A stretch of DNA of 64,000 nucleotides from Rapana venosa (lineage: Eukaryota; Mollusca; Gastropoda; Neogastropoda; Muricidae). Where the stretch lies: assembly GCA_028751875.1 (NCBI GenBank), contig CM054140.1:7305697-7369696 (forward strand), read 5' to 3'. Under the pieces are notes generated by a model. That model was given only the letters and a program-made list of their open reading frames with translations. It was not told the DNA's origin and did not search any database. The position numbers and the translations under genes are program-made. Every line of letters starts with the position of its first letter. Position 1 is the stretch's first letter. Positions 11,118 through 23,094 of this stretch are shown here, in pieces.

Positions 11118-11416
11118 GAGGAAAGGTAAAGGAGTCCCATAACCTATAAGGTCGTAGGGCCTGGGAGCGAGGCGTCAGAGACCTCACTTCTCTAGGGCCA
11201 GCATATTGAGGGCGGCGCCCATCTCCTTTCCCTCGCTGCTTTACCTTCCCTGAACCTAAAGAGGGCAGGTACCCATTTACAGCTGGGTGAACTGGGGGAA
11301 CTGTACTGAAGCCAAGGCGCGCAAACGGTCACCCATTCAACTGGTAACCACGCTCGACGCTGCTTAACTTGGCTGGGGGAAAGCGAGTGCTCCGACCACT
11401 GAGCTATCCCATCCTT
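11118..11416 (-). mobile_element. SINE-C copy: tRNA A-box head fused to 5S-like segment
   Basis: On the minus strand it begins ATAGCTCAGTGGTCGGAGCA, which resembles a tRNA A box. Instead of a tRNA B box it continues AAGTTAAGCAGCGTCGAGC and TTGAATGGGTGACCG, which resemble the 5S rRNA internal control region (box A/IE/box C). The body contains CAGCTGTAAATGGGTACC, AAGGTAAAGCAGCGAGGGA, GGCGCCGCCC and GACGCCTCGCTCCC, and it ends near ATGGGACTCCTTTACC. SINE3 elements are 5S-derived; the tRNA plus 5S combination here is read directly from this and the copy at 30985. Confidence 0.8.
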
Positions 11417-11539
11417 TGTACAACATGAAAAAAGCCCACAACTTCTACAGAAAAAACACAAGGTCTGTGCAAACTTCTCTTTTATCGTGGAATTATTTCG
11501 TTTGGATGATTGTGATGAAACAACCAAAACTGGCACAGC
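11417..11539. other. Short spacer between SINEs
   Basis: Unassigned sequence lies between SINE-C and the 3' end of SINE-B. I see no signal in it. Confidence 0.3.
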
Positions 11540-11873
11540 GCCACAAGAGCAGCGCCACCCACAATTTTTAGTTCTTTCCCTGTGTGTAACTGTATTTATT
11601 TCCCTATCAGAGTGGCTTTTTTTTCTTAACAATTTTGCCAGGACCACAACTGTCTTGTTGCCATGGGTTCTTTTACGTGCGCTAAATAATTTTGTGTAAC
11701 TCACAGGACTTCGGTTTATCATCTCATCCCAAAGACTAGCACCCAGACCACCACTCATTGTCTAATGGATGGGGAAAGTTTTTGGCCCAAACGGGGATCA
11801 AACCACCGCACATTTCCGACCTGGATTTTTCGCTTTCTAGGCAGGCGCGTTACATCTAGACCACTGATCCACC
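11540..11873 (-). mobile_element. SINE-B copy
   Basis: On the minus strand the head is GGTCTAGATGTAACGCGCCTG, with a B-box-like GGTTTGATCCCCG, then GAGTGGTGGTCTGGGTGCTAG and the GGGTGGCGCTGCTC block. Its 5' (head) end directly touches the 30-bp minisatellite. Confidence 0.8.
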
Positions 11874-13309
11874 TCTATGAAAACAGTTAGCAGATGTTTC
11901 ACCTCTATGAAAACAGTCAGCAATGTTTCACCTCTATGAAAACAGTCAGCAGATGTTTCACCACCTCTATGAAAACAGTCAGCAGATGTTTCACCTCTAT
12001 GGAAAAAAGATGTTTCACCTCTATGGAAACGGTCAGTAGATGTTTCACCTCTATGAAAACACGCAGCAGATGTTTCACCACCTCTATGGAAACACTCAGC
12101 AGATGTTTCACCTCTATGAAAACAGTCAGCAGATGTTTCACCTCTATGAAAACATTAATAGATGCTTCACCACTATGTCAACACTTAGCAGATGTTTCAC
12201 CACCTCTATGAAAACACTCAGCAGATGTATCACCTCTCTGAAAACACTTAACAGATGTTTCATCGCCTCTATGGAAACGCTTAGTAGATGTTTCATCGCC
12301 TCTATGGAAACGCTTAGTAGATGCTTCATCACCTCTATGAAAACACTCAACAGATGTTTCACCTCTATGAAAACACTCAACAGATGTTTCACCTCTATGA
12401 AAACACTTAACAGATGTTTCACACCTCTATGGAAACAATTAGCAGATGTTTCACCGCAATGTAAACACTTAACAGATGTTTCACCTCTATGAAAACACTT
12501 GACAGATGTTTCACCTCTATGAAAACACGCAGCAGATGTTTCACCAGCTCTATGGAAACACGCAGCAGATGTTTCACCTCTATGAAAACACCCAGCAGAT
12601 GTTTCACCAGCTCCATGGAAACACCCAGCAGATGTTTCACCACCTCTATGGAAACACTCAGCAGATGTTTCACTCTATGAAAACACATAGCAGATGTTTC
12701 ACTATATGGAAACGCTTAGCACATGTCCCACCGCTATGGAAACACCCAGCAGATGTTTCACTCTATGAAAACACATAGCAGATGTTTCACTATATGGAAA
12801 CGCTTAGCACATGTCCCACCGATATGGAAACACCCAGCAGATGTTTCGCCACCTCTATGGAAACACTCAGCAGATGTTTCACTCTATGGAAACACCCAGC
12901 AGATGTTTCACCAGCTCTATGGAAACACCCAGCAGATGTTTCGCCAGCTCTATGGAAACACTCAGAAGATGTTTCACCCTATGGAAACATCCAGCAGATG
13001 TTTCACTCTATGGAAACACCCAGCAGATGTTTCACAGCTGCGAAACAATTTAGCAGATGTTTCACAGCTATGGAAACACCCAGCAGATTCTTCACCGCTA
13101 TGGGAACACACAGAAGATGTTTCACCGTTATGGAAACATTTAGCAGATGTTTCACCGCTATGGAAACATTTAGCAGAGGTTTCACAGCTATGGAAACATC
13201 TAGCAGATGTTTCATAGCTATGGAAACACTCAGCAGATGTTTCACCGCTATGGAAACACTTAGCAGATGTTTCACCGCTATGGAAACACTCAGCAGATGT
13301 TTCACCAAC
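11871..13309. repeat. 30-bp minisatellite, about 48 units
   Basis: The unit is close to AGATGTTTCACCTCTATGAA followed by AACACTCAGC. Most units are 30 bp; some are shorter or carry an extra triplet. Left-hand units favour CTCTATGAAAAC, right-hand units CGCTATGGAAAC, showing higher-order drift along the array. Because 30 is a multiple of three, several frames stay open on both strands (for example the decapeptide MFHLYENTQQ repeated). This is a property of the repeat, not evidence of a protein. Confidence 0.95.
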
Positions 13310-13340
13310 TGCATCATCCAATGCTAGAGTTTGGGAGGTA

Positions 13341-13393
13341 CACTTGTTTTGTTGTTGTTGTTTTGTTGTTGTTGTTTTGTTGTTGTTGTTTTG
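13341..13393. repeat. (TTG)n microsatellite
   Basis: A TTGTTGTTG run with interspersed TTTTG lies next to the 3' end of the minus-strand SINE-E. Confidence 0.85.
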
Positions 13394-13767
13394 TTTTCAT
13401 TCCTCGGCTGGAGCTCCAAGGTTCACCCATGGTGACATTTTGCAGATGCGACTGTTTTTGCCCACTGTGATGGCAGCCGTATTCTGACTTCGGGGATGCA
13501 TGCTGGGTATGTTCGTGTTTCCGTAACCCATGGAACGCTGACATGAATGACAGGATCTTTGACATGCATATAATTATAATCTTCTAAGGGAATTTCGGCA
13601 CTGGCAGGTCTGCGCTTGAAGTTGACCTGGGAATCATAAAAATTCTTTTCCCCCCTCCTCCCCCTTACTTCGCCAGATACTGCCGAGATTCGAACCCACG
13701 ACTTCATGAACCCATGGTATTGAAGTCGAACGGTCTTAACCACTTGGCTATAGCATCTGCCACCTGG
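13385..13767 (-). mobile_element. SINE-E copy, near full length
   Basis: On the minus strand the head is TATAGCCAAGTGGTTAAGACC (A box), then GTGGGTTCGAATCTCG (B box). The body has TCAACTTCAAGCGCAGACC, GATCCTGTCATTCATG, ATACGGCTGCCATCACAG and the end CTTGGAGCTCCAGCCGAGG. Related pieces lie at 5850, 19526, 30340 and 55938. Confidence 0.85.
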
Positions 13768-13837
13768 TATGTTGATGTTTGCAAAACTCACAGAATGCTG
13801 ACATTGATTATACCATTTATAAGATCTGTAATGTGCA

Positions 13838-14122
13838 TAGGGGACAGAGCATTCGCTTTCCCTCAGCCAAGGTTAAGCAGCATCGAGCGTGGTTACCACT
13901 TGGATGGGTGACCGTTTGTGCGCCTTGGCTTCAGTACAGTTCCCCCAGTTCACCCAGCTGTAAATGGGCACCTGCCCTCTTTAGGGTCAGGGAAGGTAAA
14001 GCAGCGAGGGAGAGGAGATGGGCGCCGCCCTCACTATGCTGGCCCGAGAGAAGCTGAGGTCTCACACGCCTCGCTCCCCTACGACCTTGTAGGTTATGGG
14101 ACACCCGTACCTTTAATGTGCG
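13838..14122 (+). mobile_element. SINE-C copy
   Basis: A shortened head (CAGAGCATTCGCTTTCCC) is followed by the 5S-like AAGGTTAAGCAGCATCGAGC and CTTGGATGGGTGACCG. The common body then runs to GTAGGTTATGGGACACC. The 5S-like section is better preserved than the tRNA-like part. Confidence 0.8.
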
Positions 14123-14289
14123 TACTTGAAATTACTGGTGGGTTTACTGGAATTGCATGTGCGTGTACATGATGGGAGTGGCTTCAAAAGGCACTGGCAG
14201 TTCTGTAATAACATGAACTGGGGACAAGACTGTAGCAAACACACCCACACATGCATGCATGCATGTAACGCACCCACGCACCCACTCAT

Positions 14290-14372
14290 CACTATCACCA
14301 TCACCACCACCACCACCACCACCACCACCACCACCATCACCACCACCACCATCACCATCCTCCTCCTCATCT
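14290..14372. repeat. (CAC)n/(CAT) trinucleotide array
   Basis: CAC/CAT triplets of about 80 bp, continuing into CTC triplets. Confidence 0.9.
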
Positions 14373-14456
14373 CATCCTCTCTCCTACACACATGCACACA
14401 GTGGTAATCATAAATAGTCACACATTCATCCAGCTTATTTTATTTCTTTTTTATTT

Positions 14457-14572
14457 TATTCTTTTATATTTTATTCTTTTATATCGAGGATAATGGAATA
14501 AGCATTTATGTGCTTTTTACATCTAGTCCCCGTGTGTATGCGGATTTGGGAATTCTGTCATCTGATCATCTG
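14457..14572 (-). mobile_element. SINE-A 3' fragment
   Basis: Only the last part of SINE-A is present: minus-strand CGGGGACTAGATGTAAAAAG to TATCCTCGATATAAAAGAA. Confidence 0.7.
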
Positions 14573-14589
14573 AATTCTGATCCCCTCAT

Positions 14590-14890
14590 GCACATTGGTT
14601 ATATTTTCCCCTGTCTACTGGACCATAAATGGTGGTCTTGGTGCTAGTCTTGCAGATAAATCAATAACAAAAATTCTCTTTGTAAGTGTACGATATGTTA
14701 AGCACCATTTTAAGTACGGATATTTTTGGAGTACGTATTGTTTGTTTTTGTTGCTGTTGTTGTTTTGTTTTGAAAAGCGACAAGAAGAAGAAGATTTGTC
14801 TCTGGCAATCATCTTTTGAAAAAATAATTATCCACATGTAGGAAACAATTATACCTGCAAAGAGGGAAATTAAAAAAAAAAAGGATGGTG
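14590..14890 (+). mobile_element. Degenerate SINE-B copy
   Basis: It carries TTTTCCCCTGTCTACTGGAC, then ATGGTGGTCTTGGTGCTAGT, then a diverged segment containing TCTGGCAATCATC and GGATGGTG. The order matches SINE-B but identity is low after 14660. Confidence 0.5.
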
Positions 14891-14977
14891 TAGTGTGTGA
14901 GTGTGCTTGCGCGCGCGCGCGTGTGCGTGTATGTGTGAGTGTGTATCGGTATATATCTATATAATGTATGAGAGAGA

Positions 14978-15120
14978 GTCAAAGTCAAAGTCAAACTTTT
15001 ATTTCCAGATGGTAAATTGAACAAGCAGTGCAATTGCTTTATATATATATATACATACACATTTTTATTAAGCCATCCATCTGAAAAAAATGCATATATA
15101 ATTTTAAAAAACTTAACCAG
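14978..15120 (+). mobile_element. Family F element, (AAGTC)n-ended, diverged copy
   Basis: It starts with AGTCAAAGTCAAAGTCAAAC, then TTTATTTCCAGATGGTAAAT and GAACAAGCAGTGCAATTGC, and later AAGCCATCCATCTG. Closer copies lie at 38132, 39125 (reverse) and 62733. The element lacks an obvious Pol III promoter, so it may be a MITE or a LINE/SINE 3' fragment. Confidence 0.55.
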
Positions 15121-15207
15121 AACAAGCCATACAAATTAAACAAATAGAAACAAATCTTTAAAAACTTCCACAAAAAACAACCACCTCCCCCTCCTCCAAA
15201 CAAAATT

Positions 15208-15255
<48 letters not shown>

Positions 15256-15445
15256 CACACACACACACAACACAACACACACACACACACACACACACAC
15301 CACCACCACCACCAACAACAACAACAAACTCTGTGCGTGTGTATTTGTGCGCGCGCGCGCGTGCGTGCGTGTGTGTGTGTGTCTGTGTGTGTGTGTGTGG
15401 TCATTCTATGATTCATCAAGTGGAAGGATATAAGGATGAAGAGAG

Positions 15446-15479
<34 letters not shown>

Positions 15480-15534
15480 ATCACTAAAAGTGAACAGACG
15501 TAAAATTGAAGTCAACAACACACACACACACACT
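15208..15534. repeat. (CA)n/(GT)n compound microsatellites
   Basis: CA run 15208-15302, CAA triplets, GT/GC run 15329-15400, then CA runs 15448-15477 and 15517-15532. Cysteine/valine-rich frames here are artefacts. Confidence 0.9.
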
Positions 15535-15555
15535 TTTTAAATACATGAATATTAC

Positions 15556-15835
15556 TAGCCGCCATGGCGCTTTGGTTAGCCCCTTGGTTACGGACTGGAA
15601 GGTCGCGGGTTCGAATCCCATGAGTCATAGGGATTTTTCGGACTCCGGCCGGCTCCTACCCAGAGTGAGTGAGCTGTGGGCTCAGTGGGAAGACTGGGAC
15701 CACACAGTCGAGCTTCATCCACTTAACGGATGCGAGTTTGAGAGAGTTGCTCAAATTACCTGACCAACACTGCAGGTGTCTGTATCTCTCGGGCCCGGTT
15801 GACGCCGGGATATATTATGATAGTAAGCGTAGAGT
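15556..15835 (+). mobile_element. SINE-D (tRNA-headed)
   Basis: The head GCCATGGCGCTTTGGTTAGC (A-box-like) is followed by GGTCGCGGGTTCGAATCCCA (a strong B box). The downstream body includes GGACCACACAGTCGAGC. No second full copy was found in the window. Part of GACCACACAGTCGAGC recurs as AGACCGCACAGTCAAGC near 60105. Confidence 0.7.
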
Positions 15836-16690
15836 ACAACCCTGTCAAGTAGTCTCAAAGCATATGCACTTCCACAGCAGCATAATGATGTCATCCTCAT
15901 TGTCATTGATCATCATGCAATAAAAAAAAAAGCCTCTGATTCGGTGGTCCCAGTTGCTCTGGTCTCATGGTGACCTCAGATTCAGTTTGCCCATACACTT
16001 CTGTGCCTGTGGCGAGTTTGTGTCAAAGCCCTTGGGGGTTGGAGGTTCGCGGGGGACAGTCGTTGGAGGGACGTTGTGAAGGTTGCCACCTCGGGTGGGC
16101 AGCTCACTCAGTCTGGCTCCTCGACTGAGCTAATACTGTCGTTAGTAGGGGGCTTAGTAGGTGGTGTCCTGCGTATGTTAGCTCAGAACAGGCACCACTG
16201 AACACCACCAAAGTGACCCAGCAGCAGTGTAGGGCCCCTCTGGCTGGTGGCCCCACGGCGGCCTTATAGTGAATGGCTCCCTGTGGACCTCCAACTCTGA
16301 GGATGAGACATAACAAATCTGGGTATGGCTGTGGCTGGGAGATTGGAATGAGCGGCGTGGGAACAGCAGAACGGGGGACGTCACAGAAGATGAGGCAGCA
16401 AAAAACAACAACAACAACAAAAACATGAATATTTTACAATGAATTCACACATAATTATCATGTGTCTCAAGGTCAACTTTATAGAGAATGATAATCAAGA
16501 AAGTTGCTTCAAGTGTCTCATTAATTATATACAATTCAGTATACCTACATTGTAATTACTCTGACAGTTATCAGCTATAAATACAATTAAGCATAAAGTT
16601 ATGCAATTTATATGGTTAGATTACTTCAAAATTCACGAGTGACATCTCTTTCATAATTCTTGGGATCAGTTACGCACGGACACACGCAGA
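15836..16690. other. Unassigned spacer
   Basis: This spacer contains a G-rich stretch (16020-16300) with modest frames lacking recognisable domains, then AT-rich sequence. I see no gene. Confidence 0.35.
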
Positions 16691-16694
16691 ACCA

Positions 16695-16893
16695 AGTCCT
16701 TGGATGAGACTATAAACCGAGACCGTGTGCGAACGCATGCAGAACATCTTGCGTACACATTAAATCCTGTTCCGCTTTTCGAAAGAGTAGGCCATTTTGT
16801 GCCGGTGGGAACAGATGACAAAATTTACAAAACCGCATTCACATGGGGACTGGATGTAAAAAAGCACATGAGTGCTTATTCCATTATCCTCGA
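16695..16893 (+). mobile_element. SINE-A copy, 5'-truncated
   Basis: It runs from GTCCTTGGATGAGACTATAA through GTTCCGCTTTTCGAAAGAG to CATTATCCTCGAGAAAA. An L2-type 3' tail follows it. Confidence 0.8.
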
Positions 16894-16904
16894 GAAAAAA
16901 GTCA

Positions 16905-16990
16905 TCTGAGCGCTTTGATTTGTTGCTTTACAAGATTCAGCGCTATATAAATTCCATACATTATTATTATTATTATTATTATTATTATAG
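16905..16990 (+). mobile_element. L2-like LINE 3' tail
   Basis: GAGCGCTTTGATTTGTTGC, then ACAAGATTCAGCGCTATATA, AATTCCATA and an (ATT)n tail. The same end closes the LINE at 60521-62226, so this is a severely 5'-truncated copy or a SINE sharing the LINE tail. Confidence 0.75.
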
Positions 16991-17160
16991 AACACCTTGC
17001 GCAGACGTTAAAACCCGTTCTGCTTTTCGGAAGAGTAGGCCATTGTGTGCCGGTGGGAACGGATGACAAAATTTATAAAGCCGCATACACACGGGAACTA
17101 GATGTAAAAAAGAAGCACATGAGTGCTTATTCCATTATCCTCGAAATAAAAGAATTAAAA
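16991..17160 (+). mobile_element. SINE-A 3' half
   Basis: It begins at CACCTTGCGCAGACGTTAAA and ends CCTCGAAATAAAAGAATTAA. It directly follows the (ATT)n tail of the L2-like fragment. Confidence 0.8.
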
Positions 17161-17161
17161 A

Positions 17162-17942
17162 GCCCAAACCCTGTTCACATCAGTGCTCTTTTGTTAGAAA
17201 CCGCCTGAAGGCAACCAGTCCCCAATCAAAAATAAACAAATAATTATGATAAATGTTAAGAAAATAAAGGTAATAACATTACAACAAAAAATAAGAATAA
17301 AACGCCTCTGCTGAAATTTGTACTCCTTGTCTCAAACTCAAACACGACCTCTCCATCAAGAAATGTTGCTGCTTGTCATATTGATTGTATGATGTCATGT
17401 TGTCAAATCATTTTAAAACTTCAGCAAATCTGTCTTACAGAACATTCCGAGTTGTGATCACATGAATGTGAATTCAACTTTAGTGTGATTGTTATACAAG
17501 TACTTGTGAAGAATGGAAACTGGACAACAAAGATCACTTCAAAATGCATTCAGAGTTTTGTATATGTCCGTCAAATGACATAATCAAGAAGAACAGTAGG
17601 CTTAAACAACGTGATAAAGTTGACTACATTAAAAAAAAGCAAAATCGACAGAACGAGGAGACAGTTTTGACAGCAAGGTTACATAAATTATATAGCAATA
17701 ATTCATTCAACCAGGTGTTGTGCTTTGACAGTCAATCATTAAACGTGTTAAAGGCGGACTTGCCAAACGACGTTCGTTGTTGCCTAAGCGTCGTTCAGCT
17801 TTCTGCAGGCCAGCAGACGATCGCCTAAGGGGCGGTCACTCAGCCATTGTCTGCATTTAAGCTAGATTTACCTTCCCTTTGATTGTTCCACACTCGTGAA
17901 AACCCATAACCTTCTAAAGCACTTGGATATATTTGTTGCCCA

Positions 17943-17978
<36 letters not shown>

Positions 17979-19270
17979 TTATCGTCATTTTTATTATTTC
18001 ATTTTTGGTTTTCATTTTTACCTAAGCTGTCTAAATCAGTGATTTTATAAGCCTGGGCAGGTGGTCTCCCTTCCATGCAAACTGACCAGTTTTAATTACT
18101 CTTTAAGTCAGTATATGTGACTTGAAGTCAAATATAAGTTAGAAATCTTTCCAGCTAACCGCAAATTAAATTACTAGGAATTCCACTATCTATAGATATA
18201 GACCCCTCCCCCACTTCATTGCAAAACTGTAATTTTTCAATTTCCCACCCAATTTTCAGCACTTGATTGAATTAGTAGCTCAACTTGGAAATCATATAAT
18301 CTATATCCATGGGGATGCCAGGGGCCTTTCAGTATTTATAAATAGCACCCCACCTTCTGGAAATTCTGTGTAAGGAATTCCATTTTTTCTATCCCTCTCT
18401 TTGTTTCTGCCTTGTTCCTTTCTCCCTGTCACCTCCTTCTTGTCTATTTTCTGCCTTCTTGGTCCATTCTCCTGCCTTCCTGCTCTCCTACCCCCAAGAA
18501 AGATTTCAAAGATAATAATTATTCCAGTCCGTTCTCCTGCCCCCTTTTTTTTCAAGTAAACGTTTCCAAAAAAATCTGTTTTCATTATAGGGCATTTTGC
18601 CCGTGTTTTCTGGTCTGGGACCAGGCAGGAATATTCAAACACTGGGATGGGCACAGGATGCCCAGTCTGTAAGCGCTGTTTGCCCTTGCAACATTTTTAA
18701 ATGTATGTTTTTTGTACTGAAAATTGTTTTATTACATTTTTAACAGATTTTTTTGTGTGTGTGGTAACCTTGGGATGATAAATTAAGCGGAATGGCTGGC
18801 GTCCTCAAGCACAGCCTGATTTTATCAGCCTTAAGGAATGAAATGATTTAGGTATCATGTCGTTTAATGTTGTTTGTAATTTTATTTTATTTCGTTAGAT
18901 GGACGGTATTAGATAGCTGAAGGTATTAGGAAGGTGTTGGTTTTGAACTTGAAGTGAAAGTCACTGGAGCCACTGATATGGCTTTCCTGGTCAGTAGGGC
19001 TATAAACAATATGGAATGGAGTTCATGGAGCCAGCTCCATTTTACTTCAAAATCTTCCACTCATAATTATCATAAAATCTCGTTCCATGTATGAACGCAC
19101 GCACGCGCGCGCGCACTCACGCACACCTTCCTATCACGTGTTCGTTACACAATTCCATCTGTGTGGGGACTGAGGAAGAGTAGAGGAGCTAGATGTATGG
19201 CCAGTGGTGTGGATAGCAGACACGTGCCCTACAGCCAGTCGGTACACTACAGAGGGCAGCCGCTGAACAG
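17162..19270. other. Spacer with no supported gene
   Basis: Mostly unique-looking sequence with a (GT)n run at 17944-17977 and a GC/CA dinucleotide run near 19090-19125. A 94-codon plus-strand frame (17544-17828) has balanced composition. It lacks any domain, membrane segment or splice context that I can recognise, so it is not called as a gene. Confidence 0.4.
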
Positions 19271-19275
19271 GCCTT

Positions 19276-19472
19276 GATGAAGATAATGATGGTGATAATA
19301 AAGTTGATGAAGATAATGATGGTGATAATAAAGTTGATGAAGATAATGATGATGATAATAAAGATGATCATGATATTGGTGATGAAAAGATGATGATGAT
19401 CATGATATTGGTGATGAATAAAGATGATGAAGATAATGATGATGATAATAAAGATGATGATGATTGATGATA
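19276..19472. repeat. 30-bp minisatellite of GATGAAGATAATGATG type
   Basis: The unit is GATGAAGATAATGATG then GTGATAATAAAGTT, repeated about three times exactly and then in degraded form with GATGAT additions. Confidence 0.9.
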
Positions 19473-19525
19473 GTTTATCGTTTTGCTTATCGGTATAGTT
19501 ATCATCATCATTCCATTTCGCAGAT

Positions 19526-19625
19526 GATGGTCGCCATAGCCCAGCGGTTAAAATCGTTCAACTTCAATCCCATGGGTCCATGAAATCAGGGTTGAAAAAG
19601 TACGGCCATATTTACACAGACTACC
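19526..19625 (+). mobile_element. SINE-E head fragment
   Basis: GGTCGCCATAGCCCAGCGGTT (A-box-like), then AAAATCGTTCAACTTCAATC and CCCATGGGTCCATGAAATC match the head of the SINE-E copy at 13767. Confidence 0.6.
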
Positions 19626-19769
19626 ACCCTGCAATGACTATTTGTCAGCATACAGGGCAGGAGGGGCTCAAGTCACTGAATTCTCCTTGACCATCACGGA
19701 GGTAACATTTTGTTTCCTGTTCTCTGATTCTGCTGTTTTCTTTCTCACTCAATCTGCCGAGGTCAACCC

Positions 19770-19915
19770 AGACCCCCGAGCGAGTATCAGACCTACTGAG
19801 AGTGATCACGAGACCCTGCTGGCGACAGTTATCATGATATCATTAATATTCAAGTACATTAGTCTTGTCATTGAAAATAGCTGGTAGGCCTAGTCAATTT
19901 TGTTGTATTTCCATG
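19770..19915 (+). repeat. Dispersed repeat family H, copy 2
   Basis: CTACTGAGAGTGATCACGAG, then AAGTACATTAGTCTTGTCA, ATTGAAAATAG and TGTATTTCCATGCATG follow the order seen at 6330-6465. Confidence 0.45.
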
Positions 19916-19923
19916 CATGTAAA

Positions 19924-19925
<2 letters not shown>

Positions 19926-19968
<43 letters not shown>
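19926..19968. repeat. (CT)n microsatellite
   Basis: A CT run of about 20 units. Confidence 0.95.
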
Positions 19969-20031
19969 GAAAAGGCCAAGACAGGAGTGTAGGTGTAGAA
20001 AGTGATTCTGTTGGTGACAGAAAGAACAGAC

Positions 20032-20037
<6 letters not shown>

Positions 20038-20075
<38 letters not shown>

Positions 20076-20127
20076 ATGGAATTTATATAGCGCTATATCT
20101 TGCAACAAAACAAATCAAAGCGCTTTC
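20038..20127 (-). mobile_element. L2-like LINE 3' tail, reverse
   Basis: (AAT)n is followed by ATGGAATTTATATAGCGCTA, then TCTTGC and CAAATCAAAGCGCTTTC. This is the reverse complement of the tail at 62160-62225. Confidence 0.75.
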
Positions 20128-20221
20128 ATTCATCCTACTCATTCACATGCAGCCAGTTACAATTTATAGGTTGTGAGTTTTTGTTTTTTTTTAGAAGTTC
20201 AAATGTATACAACGCACGCAC

Positions 20222-20266
20222 GCAAAAGTGCTTATTCCATTATCCTCGATATAAAAGAATAAAAAA
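20222..20266 (+). mobile_element. SINE-A 3' end fragment
   Basis: AAAAGTGCTTATTCCATTAT then CCTCGATATAAAAGAATAAA. Confidence 0.65.
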
Positions 20267-20499
20267 AAATAAACACATGCACACACATAAAGGTTTACTC
20301 TCCGGCAGGATGATGGGGTTTTGGCTGTTGAGGGCAGGGACAAAATGAAATGGAACAAGAGGGGAGAATCTGAGCTTAGTAGGCGTATAATGTAGGCTTC
20401 GTAGAGGGAGACATGCTCTATCTTAACATGTTTTTTTGACTCAAGCTGGGTGTTGAAAAGTAGGCCTACTTCAGCTTTCAATGTTAACAGTCTATTCAC

Positions 20500-20589
20500 T
20501 TAAGGTAGCCTCAGGCCTAGCTGTGTCAAGTAGAGACATTTTATTCTTGTTTGTTTTAAATTAGGCCTACATAAAACCGCGCGCAGACG

Positions 20590-20674
<85 letters not shown>

Positions 20675-21240
20675 CTTTTTGTAAAAACAAATGTACAAAC
20701 AATAACATTTATAAAACATAAAACATTAACTCATTGTTTAAAACATCTAAAATAATTGTTTAAATTTACTAAACATAGTATGGTTATTGTGTTCTGAAAA
20801 TAATGTTTCAATATTATGACAATCAAACAAAGCATTGCTTTGAATATGGCATTAATTTTATAGTACAAGTTTTATAGCCTCCCTTGCTTGCACACTTTTC
20901 ATCACGTACCGAGATGCTATTTCAGCCATGATGATGATGATGATGATGATGATGGTGATTGATGATGATTGATGATGATGATTGATGATGGTTGATGATA
21001 ATTGATGATGATAATTGATGATGATAATTGATGATGATTGATGATGATAAATGATGATGATTGATGATGATAATTGATGATGATTGATGATGATAATTGA
21101 TGATGATAATTGATGATGAGGATTGATGGTGATGGTTGATGATTATTGATGATGATTGATGAAGTGAGCTTTGTTTCTATGCTGACGTGGGCACTGTAGA
21201 CCAGCATTTTGATTCAGCCCATTGGTAGACCCTGTGAGGG
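20500..21240 (+). repeat. Dispersed repeat family G, copy 3, with (TA)n and (GATGATT)n
   Basis: It contains AGGCCTA motifs, a (TA)n tract (20591-20671), ACAAACAATAACATTTATAA, and the closing segment CCTCCCTTGCTTGCACAC then GAGATGCTATTTCAGCCATG at 20878-20930. The G-family end then runs into a GATGATGATTGAT array (20927-21165), a longer form of the short GATGATGATGAT run at the same place in copy 1. Confidence 0.55.
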
Positions 21241-21480
21241 TTTTTTGGTCTATTTTGCCTTTTGAGTCGACTTTGTTTTTGCTTTTGTTGTCCTCCAGAA
21301 AACACCAGCCTCACCAGTTGAAGGAACTGGATTTAGCAGACGATAAGTTGGCGTAAAGTTATCACTGACAAAACTAAGGGGGCCTATAATTACCTGCCTA
21401 ATGTGTCTCATTATCAAATAGGCTATGTTGGAATTAACCTAACAACAACACAAATGTGGATGCCTGTCCCATAGTGCATA

Positions 21481-22040
<560 letters not shown>

Positions 22041-22809
22041 TTGCAATTAAAAAAACCCAACAACCCAACAACAATTGACCTGCTTACCCCAGCAAATGAG
22101 AAATAGAATTCGGACAGGCCCCAAATAGTATTTTGATTTTAATGATAGTATTTGCAATCTTTCTTGCTCTCGATATAGTCTGTATCGTCGTCATTATGTT
22201 TATGTGATAGTTGCAATGATGGTTTTGATTCCTTGACTGCAGTATAGTATGATTTAAAGAAGAAGAGTGTGTTTTCAGAAAACTTGCCATCTTCAATTTG
22301 TATTTGAGAGAGAGAGAGAGAGAGAGAGAGAACTCTGAACTCTGAACTGGTTTAATTGCACATCGGCCTTGGGCCACAATACAATGCAAAGTTGATTTGG
22401 GAAAGCATCACGATATAACGCAGTATATAACACACAGTACTCAACATTCAATACATATTCATGCGTTTTCAGTATACGGAAACACTTCTAAGGTGCAGAT
22501 TAAATTTAGTTTTGCTTAATTTTGCTTAGCTAGCTTTATCGGAAACAAGATTACTGTACATATACAAATGAGTAGAACATTGTTCCATCATTCGTTGATA
22601 TTAGACTTAAATCTCACACTTAAGTAATTATACTTTTATTTGGTTTATATATTATAACACAACATTTGCAAATAGTTTTGTCTTTCTTTGTCATTATTTT
22701 GTTTTAGTCTTGAACACAAAACTGTTAATATTCTATAATGCATACTATTCCCTGCAGTTTGCTGCATACTGGAGCACCAAGCTTTTGTTCAAATAAAGAA
22801 AGTTGAGAA

Positions 22810-22840
<31 letters not shown>

Positions 22841-23094
22841 TTTAAAGTCATAGCAAGCCAAATACATCTACTAGACTATGAGAAAACATGTGTAAAGTAC
22901 ATTTATAGCTAGTATTGAGTAGTTATCATGACACAGATATTGATGTGAAACCAATGCTACACAATCACTTAGCCCTGCAATTTTCTATTCGAGGTGTTTG
23001 CTGATTTGCATAACAATGACAAAAAAAGTGGATACCCTAATCAGTAGGTAAGGGACACCCACATAGAAGTGTAGATCATGATAACTCAATGTTT
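22041..23094. other. Spacer, AT-rich
   Basis: It contains (GA)n at 22308-22331 followed by a GAACTCT triplication and a segment TGGTTTAATTGCACATCGGC with CCACAATACAATG, perhaps a SINE/LINE tail. There is also (CA)n at 22811-22834. No gene is seen. Confidence 0.4.

Noticed and set aside
11871..13327. Regular 30-bp repeats resembling a CRISPR array or a repeat-protein gene
   Set aside because: Units are directly contiguous without unique spacers, several frames are open at once, and the genome is eukaryotic.
17544..17828. 94-codon frame with balanced composition
   Set aside because: No recognisable domain, splice context or neighbour gene; it falls within what chance gives in 64 kb.
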